Below, piece after piece: positions 22,201 to 38,275 of a stretch of DNA of 64,000 nucleotides. The first letter of the stretch is position 1. Every line of letters starts with the position of its first letter. A program made the position numbers and the translations under genes. The notes beneath the pieces are model-generated. The model was given only the letters and a program-made list of their open reading frames with translations. It made no database searches and had not been told where the DNA came from. This DNA comes from Trichinella spiralis (lineage: Eukaryota > Nematoda > Enoplea > Trichinellida > Trichinellidae): positions 6,550,267 through 6,614,266 of the forward strand of contig CM012953.1 in assembly GCA_000181795.3 (NCBI GenBank), in the 5' to 3' direction.

Positions 22201-23884
22201 TATTTCAAGAAAAAAAATTAACAGATTCAAGAAATAAAACTGACTTTTGGTGAACTGAATATTTGTTGCTATTAGTTTAGAGTATTAATCAACTTCACCT
22301 GTGACACAGTTGTCAAACTGCCACTCCGTGTGTAAACTAATTAGAACATTAGCATGCAATAATCATCAGCTGTCAGAAAAGTTGATCTATGGGCTGTTGT
22401 GAAACAGCTGTTTGCGTCTAGACAAGTCCATTATTGAAAGTATCAACAATATGATGTTGGTCAATTGCCAAAAGTATATGTGATTACTGCTTGTTTTTTT
22501 AGCTTGTATGAAGCTTTTTTCAGCTAAGAAATGAAGTTTCTGCTAAGATCTCCGGTAATGCATGTAAGCCTGATGAAAAGAATAAGAGAGCAGTGCTTTT
22601 TACGCTCTCTGTCTTGGTCTGTTACCACTATTAACTAGCATAATCAAAAACTAGATTTCAGTGATACTTAATTTTCATTTCATTGTTTTGAAAATAAGCT
22701 TCATAAAAGCAATCTTTAATTGGAGTTTATTTTTTAAATTTATTCCATTTATATTCCACTTTAAAGGTGATCATAAAGTACAAAATTTGCAACAATTTCA
22801 ATCCTGCAAGCAATCTGTGTATGGATAAATCGCCATCTCTGTATACAGTTTGAGAACTATTAAGAAGATTCAAAATAAAAAACAAGCAAAACTCACGAAG
22901 AAGATATAATGCAAAAAATAAACTCTCAATACATTAATTAAAGTGTATCCAGGACTTGTGAGCAAATAAAACTTGAATTTTGATGCCATTCAAAATACAC
23001 GCGTTGGAAGTGACACGGGAAAAGCTCCTGATTTTATGTAAACTATAACCGCAGTTGAAGTGCTGCTACAGGGACATGTCTAGGCAACAGCCGATGCACT
23101 CACTATATCTTACTGGATTTGTAAAAACAGTTGCAGTAGTGAAAATTGTTAGCTTCTGAAGGTTGAGTTTGGTCATTGGTCAGTCAAAATCAAGAACCTG
23201 AGACGAGGGTGGAGACTTCTATCTCTCAAAGGTTTGTGATAATACTAATTTAATAATTGTCCCAGTACAAGCCTGAAAACACCTGAAATCCCTGAAATTC
23301 ATAAATCATAAATAGTCAGCTTTTAGTTAATAGAAATACATAGTTATAGTAAGATATTTATTTATCTGTTTATGTGAGCCAGTATGAAATTCACATTCCA
23401 GCTAGATGCACTCGTTGTCATTTCGAGAACAGGTGGATTATATTTGCAAACAGCAACTGTCAAGAAAATTATGAATGTAAAGTAGCATATCATAATGAAA
23501 TTAATAAATAGAATCAAAAAAGCAGCTTTATAATAAATATTTTACTTTTTCAAACCGCTTCAACTAGATGTAATTTGCTAATTTCTGTTTCATTCTTTCA
23601 TTTTTTATCTTCTGTTTTTAATTGCTCCATTCAGGTTTGTTTTCTTTCCGTGAGATACGACAAATAATATTTTCATCACATCTGGGCAATTTTTTTACTA
23701 AAATAAATGATTTGTGGAACACAGTTGGTATTACTTTTCGTAATTATAATTTGACTAAAAATTTGCATCTGCAGCAATGTTATTGAATGATATACTATTA
23801 ATTTTTCACTAATGTAAAACATGGCAAATAAAACTTCCTTTTTTCTTGTGTAATAGCGAGATTTTTCATAATTTAAAGAAAACT
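19272..23884. other. Intergenic, 4.6 kb, with microsatellites
   Basis: Begins with the 3' UTR of the INO80D-like gene; an AATAAA-like signal lies near 19781. Simple repeats: (TTTG)n 19346-19381, (TTC)n 19612-19635, (GTGC)n 20326-20352 and (TA)n/(TATG)n 22098-22137. Two CAGCTG E-boxes stand about 40 bp apart near 22367-22410. About 20590-23300 holds scattered sequence less AT-rich than its surroundings, without a sustained reading frame. No tRNA or coding exon was recognised. Confidence 0.5.
20326..20352. repeat. (GTGC)n microsatellite
   Basis: Tandem tgcg units in plus-strand sequence, unusual for its GC content in this AT-rich stretch. Confidence 0.85.
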
Positions 23885-25159
<1,275 letters not shown>

Positions 25160-26805
25160 GGCACATAAAATTTTTAAAATGTTCAGTCCTGTAGAATAAT
25201 TTATATAATTTTCAGCTTTCAGGTTTTGGTGATGTGAATCGAATTTGAAAAGCCAAAAAAACATTGCGATTTGAAAAACATCAAAAAATTGAAATTTACG
25301 CCATATCATTCAGGCATAATTGAATGCAATTTGACATTTACTGCTATTATATAAAAAACGTAAATAATGTCTCTTTCATTTTGCAGTGACACACTATCAT
25401 TTCAGTTTTTTTTAAACAGTAGTTCAGTAATATTGTAAATGTGAACTTTTAAGTGCTGTTAAGTAATAAAGTGTTTCATTTTAAAATAGACTTTTTTTGT
25501 CATCTCCTGTCATGTCTCGTGAAAAACAGAAGATGTCATCTCGTAAATTTTTACCAAAAAATGGATTAATACATTATATTCCTTCCTTTCCCTAGTTTGA
25601 TAAAAAATTTAATAAATAAAAAAACCGAATAACTTTTAATTCAAACAGCTGATGCTGAAATTGACAGTTTGATAACATGACGTTTTGATAGGCCAGTTAA
25701 ACTTTTAAATGACTTGTTGTTATTGTAAATCACTTATCAATATCAAAAGTGAATGAAACACTTCAGCTGAAGAATTTCTTTGATTTGTGGGCACTTTTTA
25801 TTATTATCAGATTTTAGTAAATTTTTACATTCGACAGATACTATCATTTAGTCATTCTAACGTGAATCATGACTCTGAAATGCGCATTCAGATGTGCATT
25901 TATACAGTCAGTCAGAATGAGGTTTGCTTATTTGACTGAAAAGAAGCAAATTAATTTAATTAATTAATTTAAAAAAGCATTTTCAGTTGTATGTATACGC
26001 ATTGTAATGAATTAAGCACTTTTCCATCTGGAGTAACAGTGCAGTGTGATGCACAGCCATATGTTGAGGACCAACTTTGAGTTAGAACTTTACCATTTAT
26101 TTTACTATTGAAACCGCATATTTAAACTTATTAGTAAATAAAATATAATAAGTGAATAAATACTAAATGTAAATTATCACATTTCAACAGTGATAATCAT
26201 TTCAAATTAGGTATGCGCAAAAAATATAAATTTATTTGTTGCGTTGAAAATACAGTATACAAAACATGAAAATCAATTTTCAGACTAATAAATTTTAATG
26301 TAAATTCAGTCTAAAGTATTTATGAAAAATTTTTAAGTCATGTAATTTAAATAAATAAATAAAGCGACCATTAAATGCTTTAAATTCATTACTGTTTTCT
26401 AACATAAATTACTTTAAAACAATTGCTTTAAAGTTAAACAAGTCCTATTCAATGTGAGTGTTATAGAATAATTTAAAAACTAAAGTTTATTTCAGTTTTT
26501 CAGTTGCTGTTGAGCTGTGCAGTTCAATAAGTTTCAACCAGCAGTTTATCAAGTCAAATCTTTTGAACCACCTTACAGTTTCCAGAAGCGACGTCACAAA
26601 CTAGGTATGAAATGAATTATAAATTAAAAATAGATGCAGTTAAAAACATTTTTTACTTAAAAATTTATTACAAAATATTGAAAAGTATATGATAACATTT
26701 TAAATTATTTAATTAAAAAACTGCAAAATACAAATAAGTGTAATGGAAACTTTAATTTTGTTAGTAATTCGAAATGAAAATTGATATTTATCAGATTTAA
26801 GAGAT
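25160..26805. other. Intergenic, divergent 5' flanks of UPP and the EGF gene
   Basis: 1.6 kb, AT-rich. It should carry both promoters. A run like TTAATTTAATTAATTAATTTAA at 25953-25974 is a short palindromic AT repeat. No exon was recognised. Confidence 0.45.
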
Positions 26806-28434
26806 ATGGGAAAGTTTATGCACATTATTCTGTTCACATTCACGTTGTTTTTGCAATCTGAAGGTGCGCACAAAAATAATTGCGGTTATTATAACTTTCA
26901 CGCTGTATCTGGCCAGAGAAATGTTTTTTTTACAAACGAAACGATTGAAGATGAATGCATTGCATGGGTTGAATTCGAACCCAAAAATGAATTTGGCAGT
27001 CTCAAAGAGTACCACCAGAAAATGAATGATCTGTGCTCAAGTTTGCTACCGGATGGAAAAGCGTATGGCATTCGATTAGGTAAAATTGAAATATCCAATT
27101 AAATTAGAATGGATATCAATTGAAATAAAAGTCTGAATTATATTTTAGGGGAACAAAAAAAAGTCATATTAAACATAAATGAGACAACCGAAATGGACGA
27201 ATCGACTAACATTAAAGCAAACTTCATATCAACCTATGAATTTTTGTTGAATATGTGGGTTTACAGAGAGTTTTCGAGCCTGCACAAAGTTTTTATCCAC
27301 ACTTATGGAACCATTTCATCAGATGTTAATGTTACCATACCAGTGGTTAATCATGTAAGATCAGCGTGCCCACTCTACTTTACAAAAGCAATGAATTTCA
27401 AATGCGATGATATCCATAAATTAATAAAGGATTTCAAAATACCAACGCTATACTGTTTCGTAGTGGCTGCTGATACAAAGAAATTCGCTTTTGTAAAATG
27501 TCTAAATCTCACGATAAATGCAACTAAAAAACGTCTGCTTATCCCTTGCAAGCATGAAAGTCTATCAATGCGATGCAAAAAGTGGGATTTTAACGCAAAA
27601 CGATGCAAAAAATGTTCACTCGGATTTACAGGAGACCTATGTGAACAAGGTAAAAATATTCTTTATTATCAAAACAAATATTTCAACGGCATTTTTACGC
27701 ACTTAAAATTATATTTCACTAAAAATCAGTTAATCGAAATTTAGATATTGATGAATGCATAAATTTAAAAATTCGTCGCGAAAGCGGAAGGTGCATAAAT
27801 CACAAAGGTGGATATACTTCCATTTGCAATCCAGGTTACATCGGAGAATATTGTGAATTAAGTAAGTGATGCTGAAATTGATCTAATTGATAGTTGTTAT
27901 TAATACTTTAATAAAAAAAAACAATTTGATTTAGTCGACTACTGTGCGTCAAACCCGTGCCCAACGAATTCAACATGCAAAAATAGTCTGAATTCGTACA
28001 GTTGCGTTTGTTCTGAAAAATATGTTGGAAATCAATGTTTGCTCGGTAATTTATAATAAGTTGAACAATGAACCATCAAAATACATCACGTAACTATTTT
28101 TAGATACTGAAAGCAAGGCGGCGACAATTTTCCATTTATTCATTGTAATTGGTATGACCCTTCTTATTCCCCTAACATTCTCCATAATAGCTTTGTTTTA
28201 TTGGTTACAGGTAAGACTTATATCGCTGATTTTTTTCAAATAATTCTATACTTTTAATTTTCTGATAAATGTGCAAAAAACATAAAAGTTTATTTATTAT
28301 TTTACATGTTTATCTGCAGGGATTAGTTTCAGAATTATACAAATATACCATTATTATACTTATACATTTTAACTTTTGTTTAGGGAAAAAAATATGATCT
28401 GATAGAATTTCTTCCCGTTAATCGCCAACTGTGA
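26806..28434 (+). CDS. Type I membrane protein with EGF-like domains
   Basis: Six exons: 26806-27079, 27149-27649, 27745-27861, 27935-28045, 28104-28210, 28384-28434, giving 386 aa in continuous frame. Residues 1-20 (MGKFMHIILFTFTLFLQSEG) are a signal peptide. An unassigned ectodomain of about 220 aa with several Cys and N-glycosylation sequons follows. EGF-like modules come next: one ending CSLGFTGDLCEQ, a DIDEC calcium-binding type module, and VDYCASNPCPTNSTC. A transmembrane helix lies at about 345-370 (FIVIGMTLLIPLTFSIIAL), with a short tail KKYDLIEFLPVNRQL. Each EGF module is its own exon with phase-1 borders, typical of extracellular modules. The N-terminal domain matches nothing I know; a cell-surface or adhesion role is inference. 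Confidence 0.8.
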
Positions 28435-28761
28435 AGAAATATTTTAAAAGAACATTCAACGACTTTCAAATGCAAAATATTCACTGAACATTTAAACTTC
28501 ATTATTATTTTCCTATTCTGTTGTACATGTATTTTTGTAACTGTTTACTTAATAAAAACCAAATTAAAAATTAACAAATAATTACTGGTGTACAAAAACT
28601 TTTCCATACCGTAAATCAAATACCAAGCAAGTGATTGGAAGAGACTTCAAATGCTCAAACAATCTGATTGGATAACACAGTAAAGAATAGTTGCTCAAAC
28701 ATGCTGCTTAAAGTTATAAAACAAAATTGTAAGAAAATAAAATAATAAACACAAGTGGAGT

Positions 28762-32672
<3,911 letters not shown>

Positions 32673-32762
32673 GATTGACTGCTTTTTAGTTGTTCGACAT
32701 TTAAAATTTTACCAAAGAATGCACAAATAAAAAAACAATAAAAGACAACACAGTTAAACAGC

Positions 32763-33090
32763 CTATTCAATCTTGTGCACGCACTTATGAAAATCTTCAT
32801 AAAGTTTCTTTTCCTAAATATAAATATTAACAATACAAATACACACGTTTACCAGTTACGTCTTCGCTCAATTCATCTGGTGATATTTCCATCGACACTA
32901 TTGCACTTCCATTCACTAAGTACACTTTCATATGTTCATTTGAAACATCACTGTGATTCACAAGTACAAACGAAAAAGTAATTGGATCAACAGACTGTAC
33001 AATGCCAGTATATGTATGGTTTTCCTTCGCTACTAATTTCACCTTCTTGCCAATAATATTAGATATATCATCCGGTGACAACTCAATCAT
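32763..33090 (-). CDS. Gemin6-like Sm-fold protein, copy 1
   Basis: Two exons, 33090-32860 and 32813-32763, 93 aa. An Sm-like beta fold is suggested by IGKKVKLVAKENHTYTGIV, then QSVDPITFSFVLVNHS and GSAIVSMEI, parallel to human Gemin6 (IYKEVRVTASEKNEYKGWV, TDPVSANIVLVNF, GHAVQTVETM). Exon 2 encodes a short helix (EKKLYEDFHKCVHKIE). Human Gemin6 is 167 aa, so only its N-terminal Sm-like half is present here. Gemin6 with Gemin7 helps the SMN complex place Sm rings on snRNAs. It ends about 90 bp before the MCM9 start, in the same direction. A paralogue with the same exon structure lies upstream at 34083-34420. Confidence 0.7.
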
Positions 33091-34082
33091 AGATATAAAT
33101 CCTAAAATACATAATTTAAAATTATTGTTATGTATTTAAATTATCAAATATGAACAATCTCAAATTAATTTCAAACATAAATTAATTATCATCAGGAATT
33201 AAAAGTTTTTACTCTGTAAATATGGTTAGTGAATTTAAATGAATTCAGAATTAAAGTGTTCCATAAAAGAACATACGTATCGGATAAATAAACTTATTTA
33301 TTGATTACAGTAAGAAGAAAAAATAATGCAAGTGTAAATTCAAAATGCATTACAGAATTTTGATTTGCAATAAAAACAGATAAATGCTGCAAAACTTTTA
33401 ATTTTTAATAACATATTTTTTCAATTTATTTGTAGAAGCATTATATTAACACGTTTGTTAAAATAAGAAAATTAATTTGCAGCAATAAAAAAACTACATA
33501 CAAACAAGCTCATATTAGTTTTTGCGTTTTACTGAAAAATTAAAAAATTGGCTATAAACTCTAGCTTTAGTACTTCTTTCAGTATTATATGCAATTACAT
33601 TTCATATTTTACTTTTCCATGAGCGTTTTTCAAGCTATGACAAACAGTAAAGACCATTTTGCTTAATCATGTCTCTATATAGCATATGATATAATTAAAC
33701 AATTAAATCTTCTACAATAATGATTTTACTTTATCACTTTGAAAACACCATTCACAGAGTGTAACTGCGCAACACTGAAAACTCTACTTTGGAAAGCAGT
33801 AACTCAACGTTGGGTATTACACAACAACTATAAGATTATACTTCACGCATTACCTTTTCAATTCTCTGTCGTAATCCTGATGCTTCATCAAAATATTTAC
33901 AAAATCGTATGCTAAAATTTTTATTGTGCACAATCTTCTGCATTTCATTTAAAACTACAAAGTAAAACAAAAACAAAACATTTTACACCTGCCATGAATA
34001 AACATGACTGAGAACAAAATTTTTATAGGTTCAGATACCTAAAGCCAACCAGTAAAACAAATTTTCAACAACAGATAAAAAA
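33091..34082 (-). other. Spacer between the two Gemin6-like genes, with an orphan exon candidate
   Basis: AT-rich, 1 kb. At about 33938-33853 the minus strand carries ATG followed by 30 codons (MQKIVHNKNFSIRFCKYFDE...) ending at a GTAATG donor; it looks exon-like but joins neither neighbour in frame and has no known match. Confidence 0.4.
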
Positions 34083-34420
34083 TTAAGGGATTCTTGGAGA
34101 CGTTGCAATTCTTTGAGAAAAGCGCTCTAGGAGCTTCTTATCCTAAAAAAATACAGTTTAAATACAATACAGTCCTAAAAAAACTAAATTTAAATTACAT
34201 GACTCGTCAAAACGTGATTTAAAATTTCCAACGATTCAATATTATAACCGTAAACAACTTGCACACAGATAGAGCCGCGGGAATGGTGGCAATCGCTGAT
34301 GAGCACAAAAGAGCGGGATTCTGAATCAAAAGAATGGACAACGCCAATAAAGGCGTTATTACCCGAGGAGATTATTTTCACTTTTTTTCCTACTATTTTT
34401 TCAGCGTCCCTAATGTCCAT
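34083..34420 (-). CDS. Gemin6-like Sm-fold protein, copy 2
   Basis: Two exons, 34420-34199 and 34142-34083, also 93 aa. IVGKKVKIISSGNNAFIGVV, SFDSESRSFVLISD and YGYNIESLEI align with the same strands of copy 1, and exon 2 (DKKLLERFSQRIA) with its C-terminal helix. The intron is at the same place and phase. The two proteins are clearly diverged, so the duplication is old. The true start is the ATG at 34420; the frame is open upstream without another ATG. Assignment rests on similarity to copy 1 and to the Gemin6 strand pattern. It could serve as a partner in an Sm-like dimer, which is inference. Confidence 0.62.
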
Positions 34421-37400
34421 GTGCAATACAGAGTACAAGTTGGAGTGCTAAAAATAAAATATATATAATACAGTCCAAGAAATTAAAATTATTCTTGCTA
34501 GAAAGTCGCATATTAATGCCCATAAATTACTGAAATAACAAAAATCATAAAAAGCAACTACGTGCAGTTATTATTTCAAAAAATTAAGTGTGATTTAAGA
34601 ATAAAAAAAATAATTAACTATTTGACTCATTTATTTAACAAAAAATGATTTAAATGCTTTACATTCCTATTTTGTCAACAAAACTAATATGTACAATGTT
34701 AAACTGAAATTAAATATGTAAAAACATCATGTTAATACAAACTTAACAGTTCCAAATAAAAAACATTAGTAGCTAATAAGTAAAGAAAATTGAAGTCAAA
34801 TTATAATAAAGGATTCAAAACAAAAATATTTATGAATAATTAAAAAATTAAAAAATTGAAATAAAATATAACAATTGAAAAAAAAACAAAATAAATAAAT
34901 GATGTTACTCCCTCACAAGTATTACATAAGTACTATCTACGGAAATGCAATTTTACATCTTTCACATTGAAAATCTAATTCTGTTATAGAAATAAATTTT
35001 ATTAACAAAATTAAAATTCTTACCCGTAATTAACACATCAACTGCACTTTTGAAACTTACCGTAACTGCAAGTTTAATGAAATTCACGTTTATATAAAAA
35101 ATTACTGTAGAAAATTTAGCTTTTCTATAAGTGGCATTGATAATACTGAAATTTTTAAAATTTTATTTTAGTAATAACTAAATTCTAAAATAAAAGTATT
35201 ATAATATTCACTTAACAATACTACTATGCTAATGCAAGTGGGCTGCAAAGGCTTGATTTGCATTCAATAGCGTTGATAAGGGGGGGGGAGCGACTTGGGC
35301 GGCAGCCGCCTCCCATAGGGAAAACTTTTATCCAATTGTTACTATGTCCATCTCCTAAATCCCAAATAAATCTTCTTGATACTATACCTGCCCCTCTTCT
35401 ATAAATTAAACGTATCACGCCCCTGTTTGCGTTGCCTTTGAGTTGCTAAATTTCTTATGCATTGTCCGACCGATTGTACCATGTTAGTATAGTTGAGATA
35501 ACATGCATGAAGATTTTTAATAATTTATGATGTTTTTTGTTGATGTTGAGCTCTAATGTCAAAATTAGAAATTCTAAAATGCAAAATTTACATATTTAAT
35601 TTTATTTTTCAGTTCATATTTATTATTTATTTTATAGTTATAGTTTATTAATTTATTGTTATGAGATTCAGATTCAATACAGTGGTATATGAAAAAATCC
35701 TGAGCCACAACCTGAAATAAAATACAACAGTAGAAATGATGAAGCAATCGCATTAGCAGAGAACACTGGGGACATTCAATATATGCAAAATAGATGCTAA
35801 ATGTTGGTTTAAATTAATATGAAAAGAATCTAGTAATGAAAACAATTCAGAAGCCTATTTACGCCAAAAAATTAGTTCATGAAATCCACCAGTAATGGCA
35901 TTTTTTCTATTACATCGTGACATTGTGCTGACTGTCACACCCGCAGAAGCAATGCCAATGGACATGATGTTCACTTGGTTAATTGGTGTGCAACTGTGCA
36001 TCATTGGATTCGATAAACTTGACACTGTTCTGAAGCTGGTACTATAAAACGGCCAGTCAGGAGATATCATTACTACTGATCAGATTCAATTTGGTTTAAT
36101 TTTCTTTCACTTGTTAAAATATAATTTTTTAGCTCCATCCTCAGACAAGTCTGTAACTGTACTGAGTTGCTGAGCCATGTTCAGTTAGATGGCAAAGTCA
36201 GTCAGTCAGGTTTTGATGCAACACCAATTACGAAGATGGAGAATAAAGATTTTGGTGCCAGGAGTGAAAAACTTGCTGAACAAATATTTTTAAGGTGCAT
36301 ATGACTTTAATAAAGGTATAGTTTTGTTTATCAAGTAGTGAAAGAAATATGTTTCAAGAACATTTGGCAAATCTACGGCGAAGTTGGCGATGCAAAACGA
36401 CGATGCTCCCTGCACCTCTGCAGTTATTACAAGAACAATTTATGTGGATTATTCTATTGAATTTTAAAATTAACATTTTATTTGATACTCTGTTAAAAAA
36501 GAACAGTTTTAAATTAAAGGAAAAGATTGAGAAAATGCTTTGATGCTTAAATGACGATTCGTCAGTAAATTAAGTGATTTCGAAGAATATTTGACGGAGA
36601 GGTTGCTGCCATGCTCTCAAAAGGAGCCTCGTTCTTGGGTCGTACTTTGTACAACTCTAGAGAAACTGGGATCCTGAAAGCGGTGGATGACACTTTCTTT
36701 GCGCTACATAACAGTAAATCATTCTGTTGCATTTTTTGAATAGATTTACATTGTACTTGCAATGTAAAATGCATGTATTTGTAAACATCAACATGCTACC
36801 CCGATTTTTACAGCTATGGAAGAGCAGCAGCTAACAAAAGGACATTCACAGCAATGGTATTTGGCAAAAAAGAAACACCTCCTTTGAAATTGTACGAATC
36901 AGGTACTGTTCATGACTGTCGATATAGTGGAAAAGCAGTTATACCAAATATCACTGAAAATATCTAAGGTAAAAACAACTAAATTCAGGCGCGCTAACAG
37001 ATATGCTTGCGTATTATTGAACTCGGCAGGTAGCAGTATTTCACGATTGATACGCAAGTTTTAAAGTATCATAAAATTTTCAACATAATACATTACTTAT
37101 TATAATGAATCACTGAATACTAAAATAATTCAAGAAATAATGTGATATGAGCAATATTAGCAACTATTAACAATTGAATGATGATTGAATTAGTTAAATT
37201 TAATCACTGCAAGTCAAATAATATATTAGTTAGAAAAATTGTTTTCAACATTTGCGTAATTTCATCAGAAAACAATCAGCGATACAGGTAAAATGTTATG
37301 CAACATTCAAAGGTAGCACAATTTTAATTATGTTTAGAATAAAAATGCATTTCTAATTATGGAAAATAATTCGATCTTTACGGACATTTTTTCTTATTCT

Positions 37401-38017
37401 TATTGTGTATACGGATTGTTTACTTCATTATTCAAGATTTATTTTTATAAATTTTTGGCAATTTTAGCAATAAGTGAACAAAAATTGTTCATTTCAAAGA
37501 AAAAAGTTGAACATTCGTGAAGCTTGTGTTGCCCATTCAGCTTTTAAGCTGCCATACATTTGTTGACAGCTTTGCGCGCTTGGTGTGCGTGTAATTTCTA
37601 CGCAACTGAGTTGATTGCTTTGAGCATTTATTTTAGCAAGTTTGCATTATAGCAATTTTAACGACTCTAACAATGACATGCAATTCTTAAAAATTTAATG
37701 TTCAATTGTGGTTGGAAATTTTTTGGGCTTCAAGCGTAATCCGAAGTTGTCATGTTGTTTTGTGCATTAAAAATTTCATTGCCAGCGTTCGTGAGTTTTA
37801 TTTATAGATTGGGAATGGAAGGCTGTTTGTTAAAATTGAATATAATTTCAGACTGTTCACTGTATATGACATTACACAAACAATTTAATGAACATTGGTT
37901 TTTTTGTAAAATAATTATGACAAAATAGCAAGAATAATAGTAATCAAGCAAAACACACAGTAGAGCCTAATAACAGATTGGTACAGATAGATAAAATTGG
38001 AAGAGAACAGAATTTGA
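34421..38017. other. Gene-poor stretch, 3.6 kb, with repeat-like and coding-like islands
   Basis: 34421-35220 is very AT-rich with nothing recognisable. 35280-35420 is a GC-rich island with a run of ten G and a near-palindrome (GGGCGGCAGCCGCC). 35850-36070 and 36560-36965 are less AT-rich blocks with open frames on one or both strands but no known protein match. 37000-38017 is AT-rich and empty. Confidence 0.4.
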
Positions 38018-38275
38018 TCAATGTGCTAGATGGCTTAATATAATAGTTAATAATGCAAGCAGTGTAATCAGAACCAAAAAGTTGATTACCAGATTCACCG
38101 TCTGCTTGTCCAAATGTTCACAGAGCCAATCGTAAAGCGGCTTTTCACTTCGATAGGATGGTCGAATTTCGTATGCCCGACTGATCCGTCGCGATGGCCT
38201 TCTGCTGTCCACGCTGGATTTCCTCGACTCTGGAATATCATGCAGCAGAGTCTGCGTTTCGGTCAACTGAGACAT
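38018..38275 (-). CDS. Small C-terminally anchored membrane protein, unrecognised
   Basis: 85 aa from ATG at 38275. The N-terminal half is polar and rich in Ser/Arg (ESRKSSVDSRRPSRRISRAY, with basophilic-kinase-like RRxS sites). C-terminally, WLCEHLDKQTVNLVINF leads into a hydrophobic helix (LVLITLLALLTIILSHL) almost at the end. The form is that of a tail-anchored or very short bitopic protein. A GTGAGC donor on the same strand near 38430 may mark a 5' UTR exon. I know no family for it. Codon-like base composition and a GC content above the surroundings support it. Confidence 0.6.
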   Translation of the reverse strand: MSQLTETQTLLHDIPESRKSSVDSRRPSRRISRAYEIRPSYRSEKPLYDWLCEHLDKQTVNLVINFLVLITLLALLTIILSHLAH

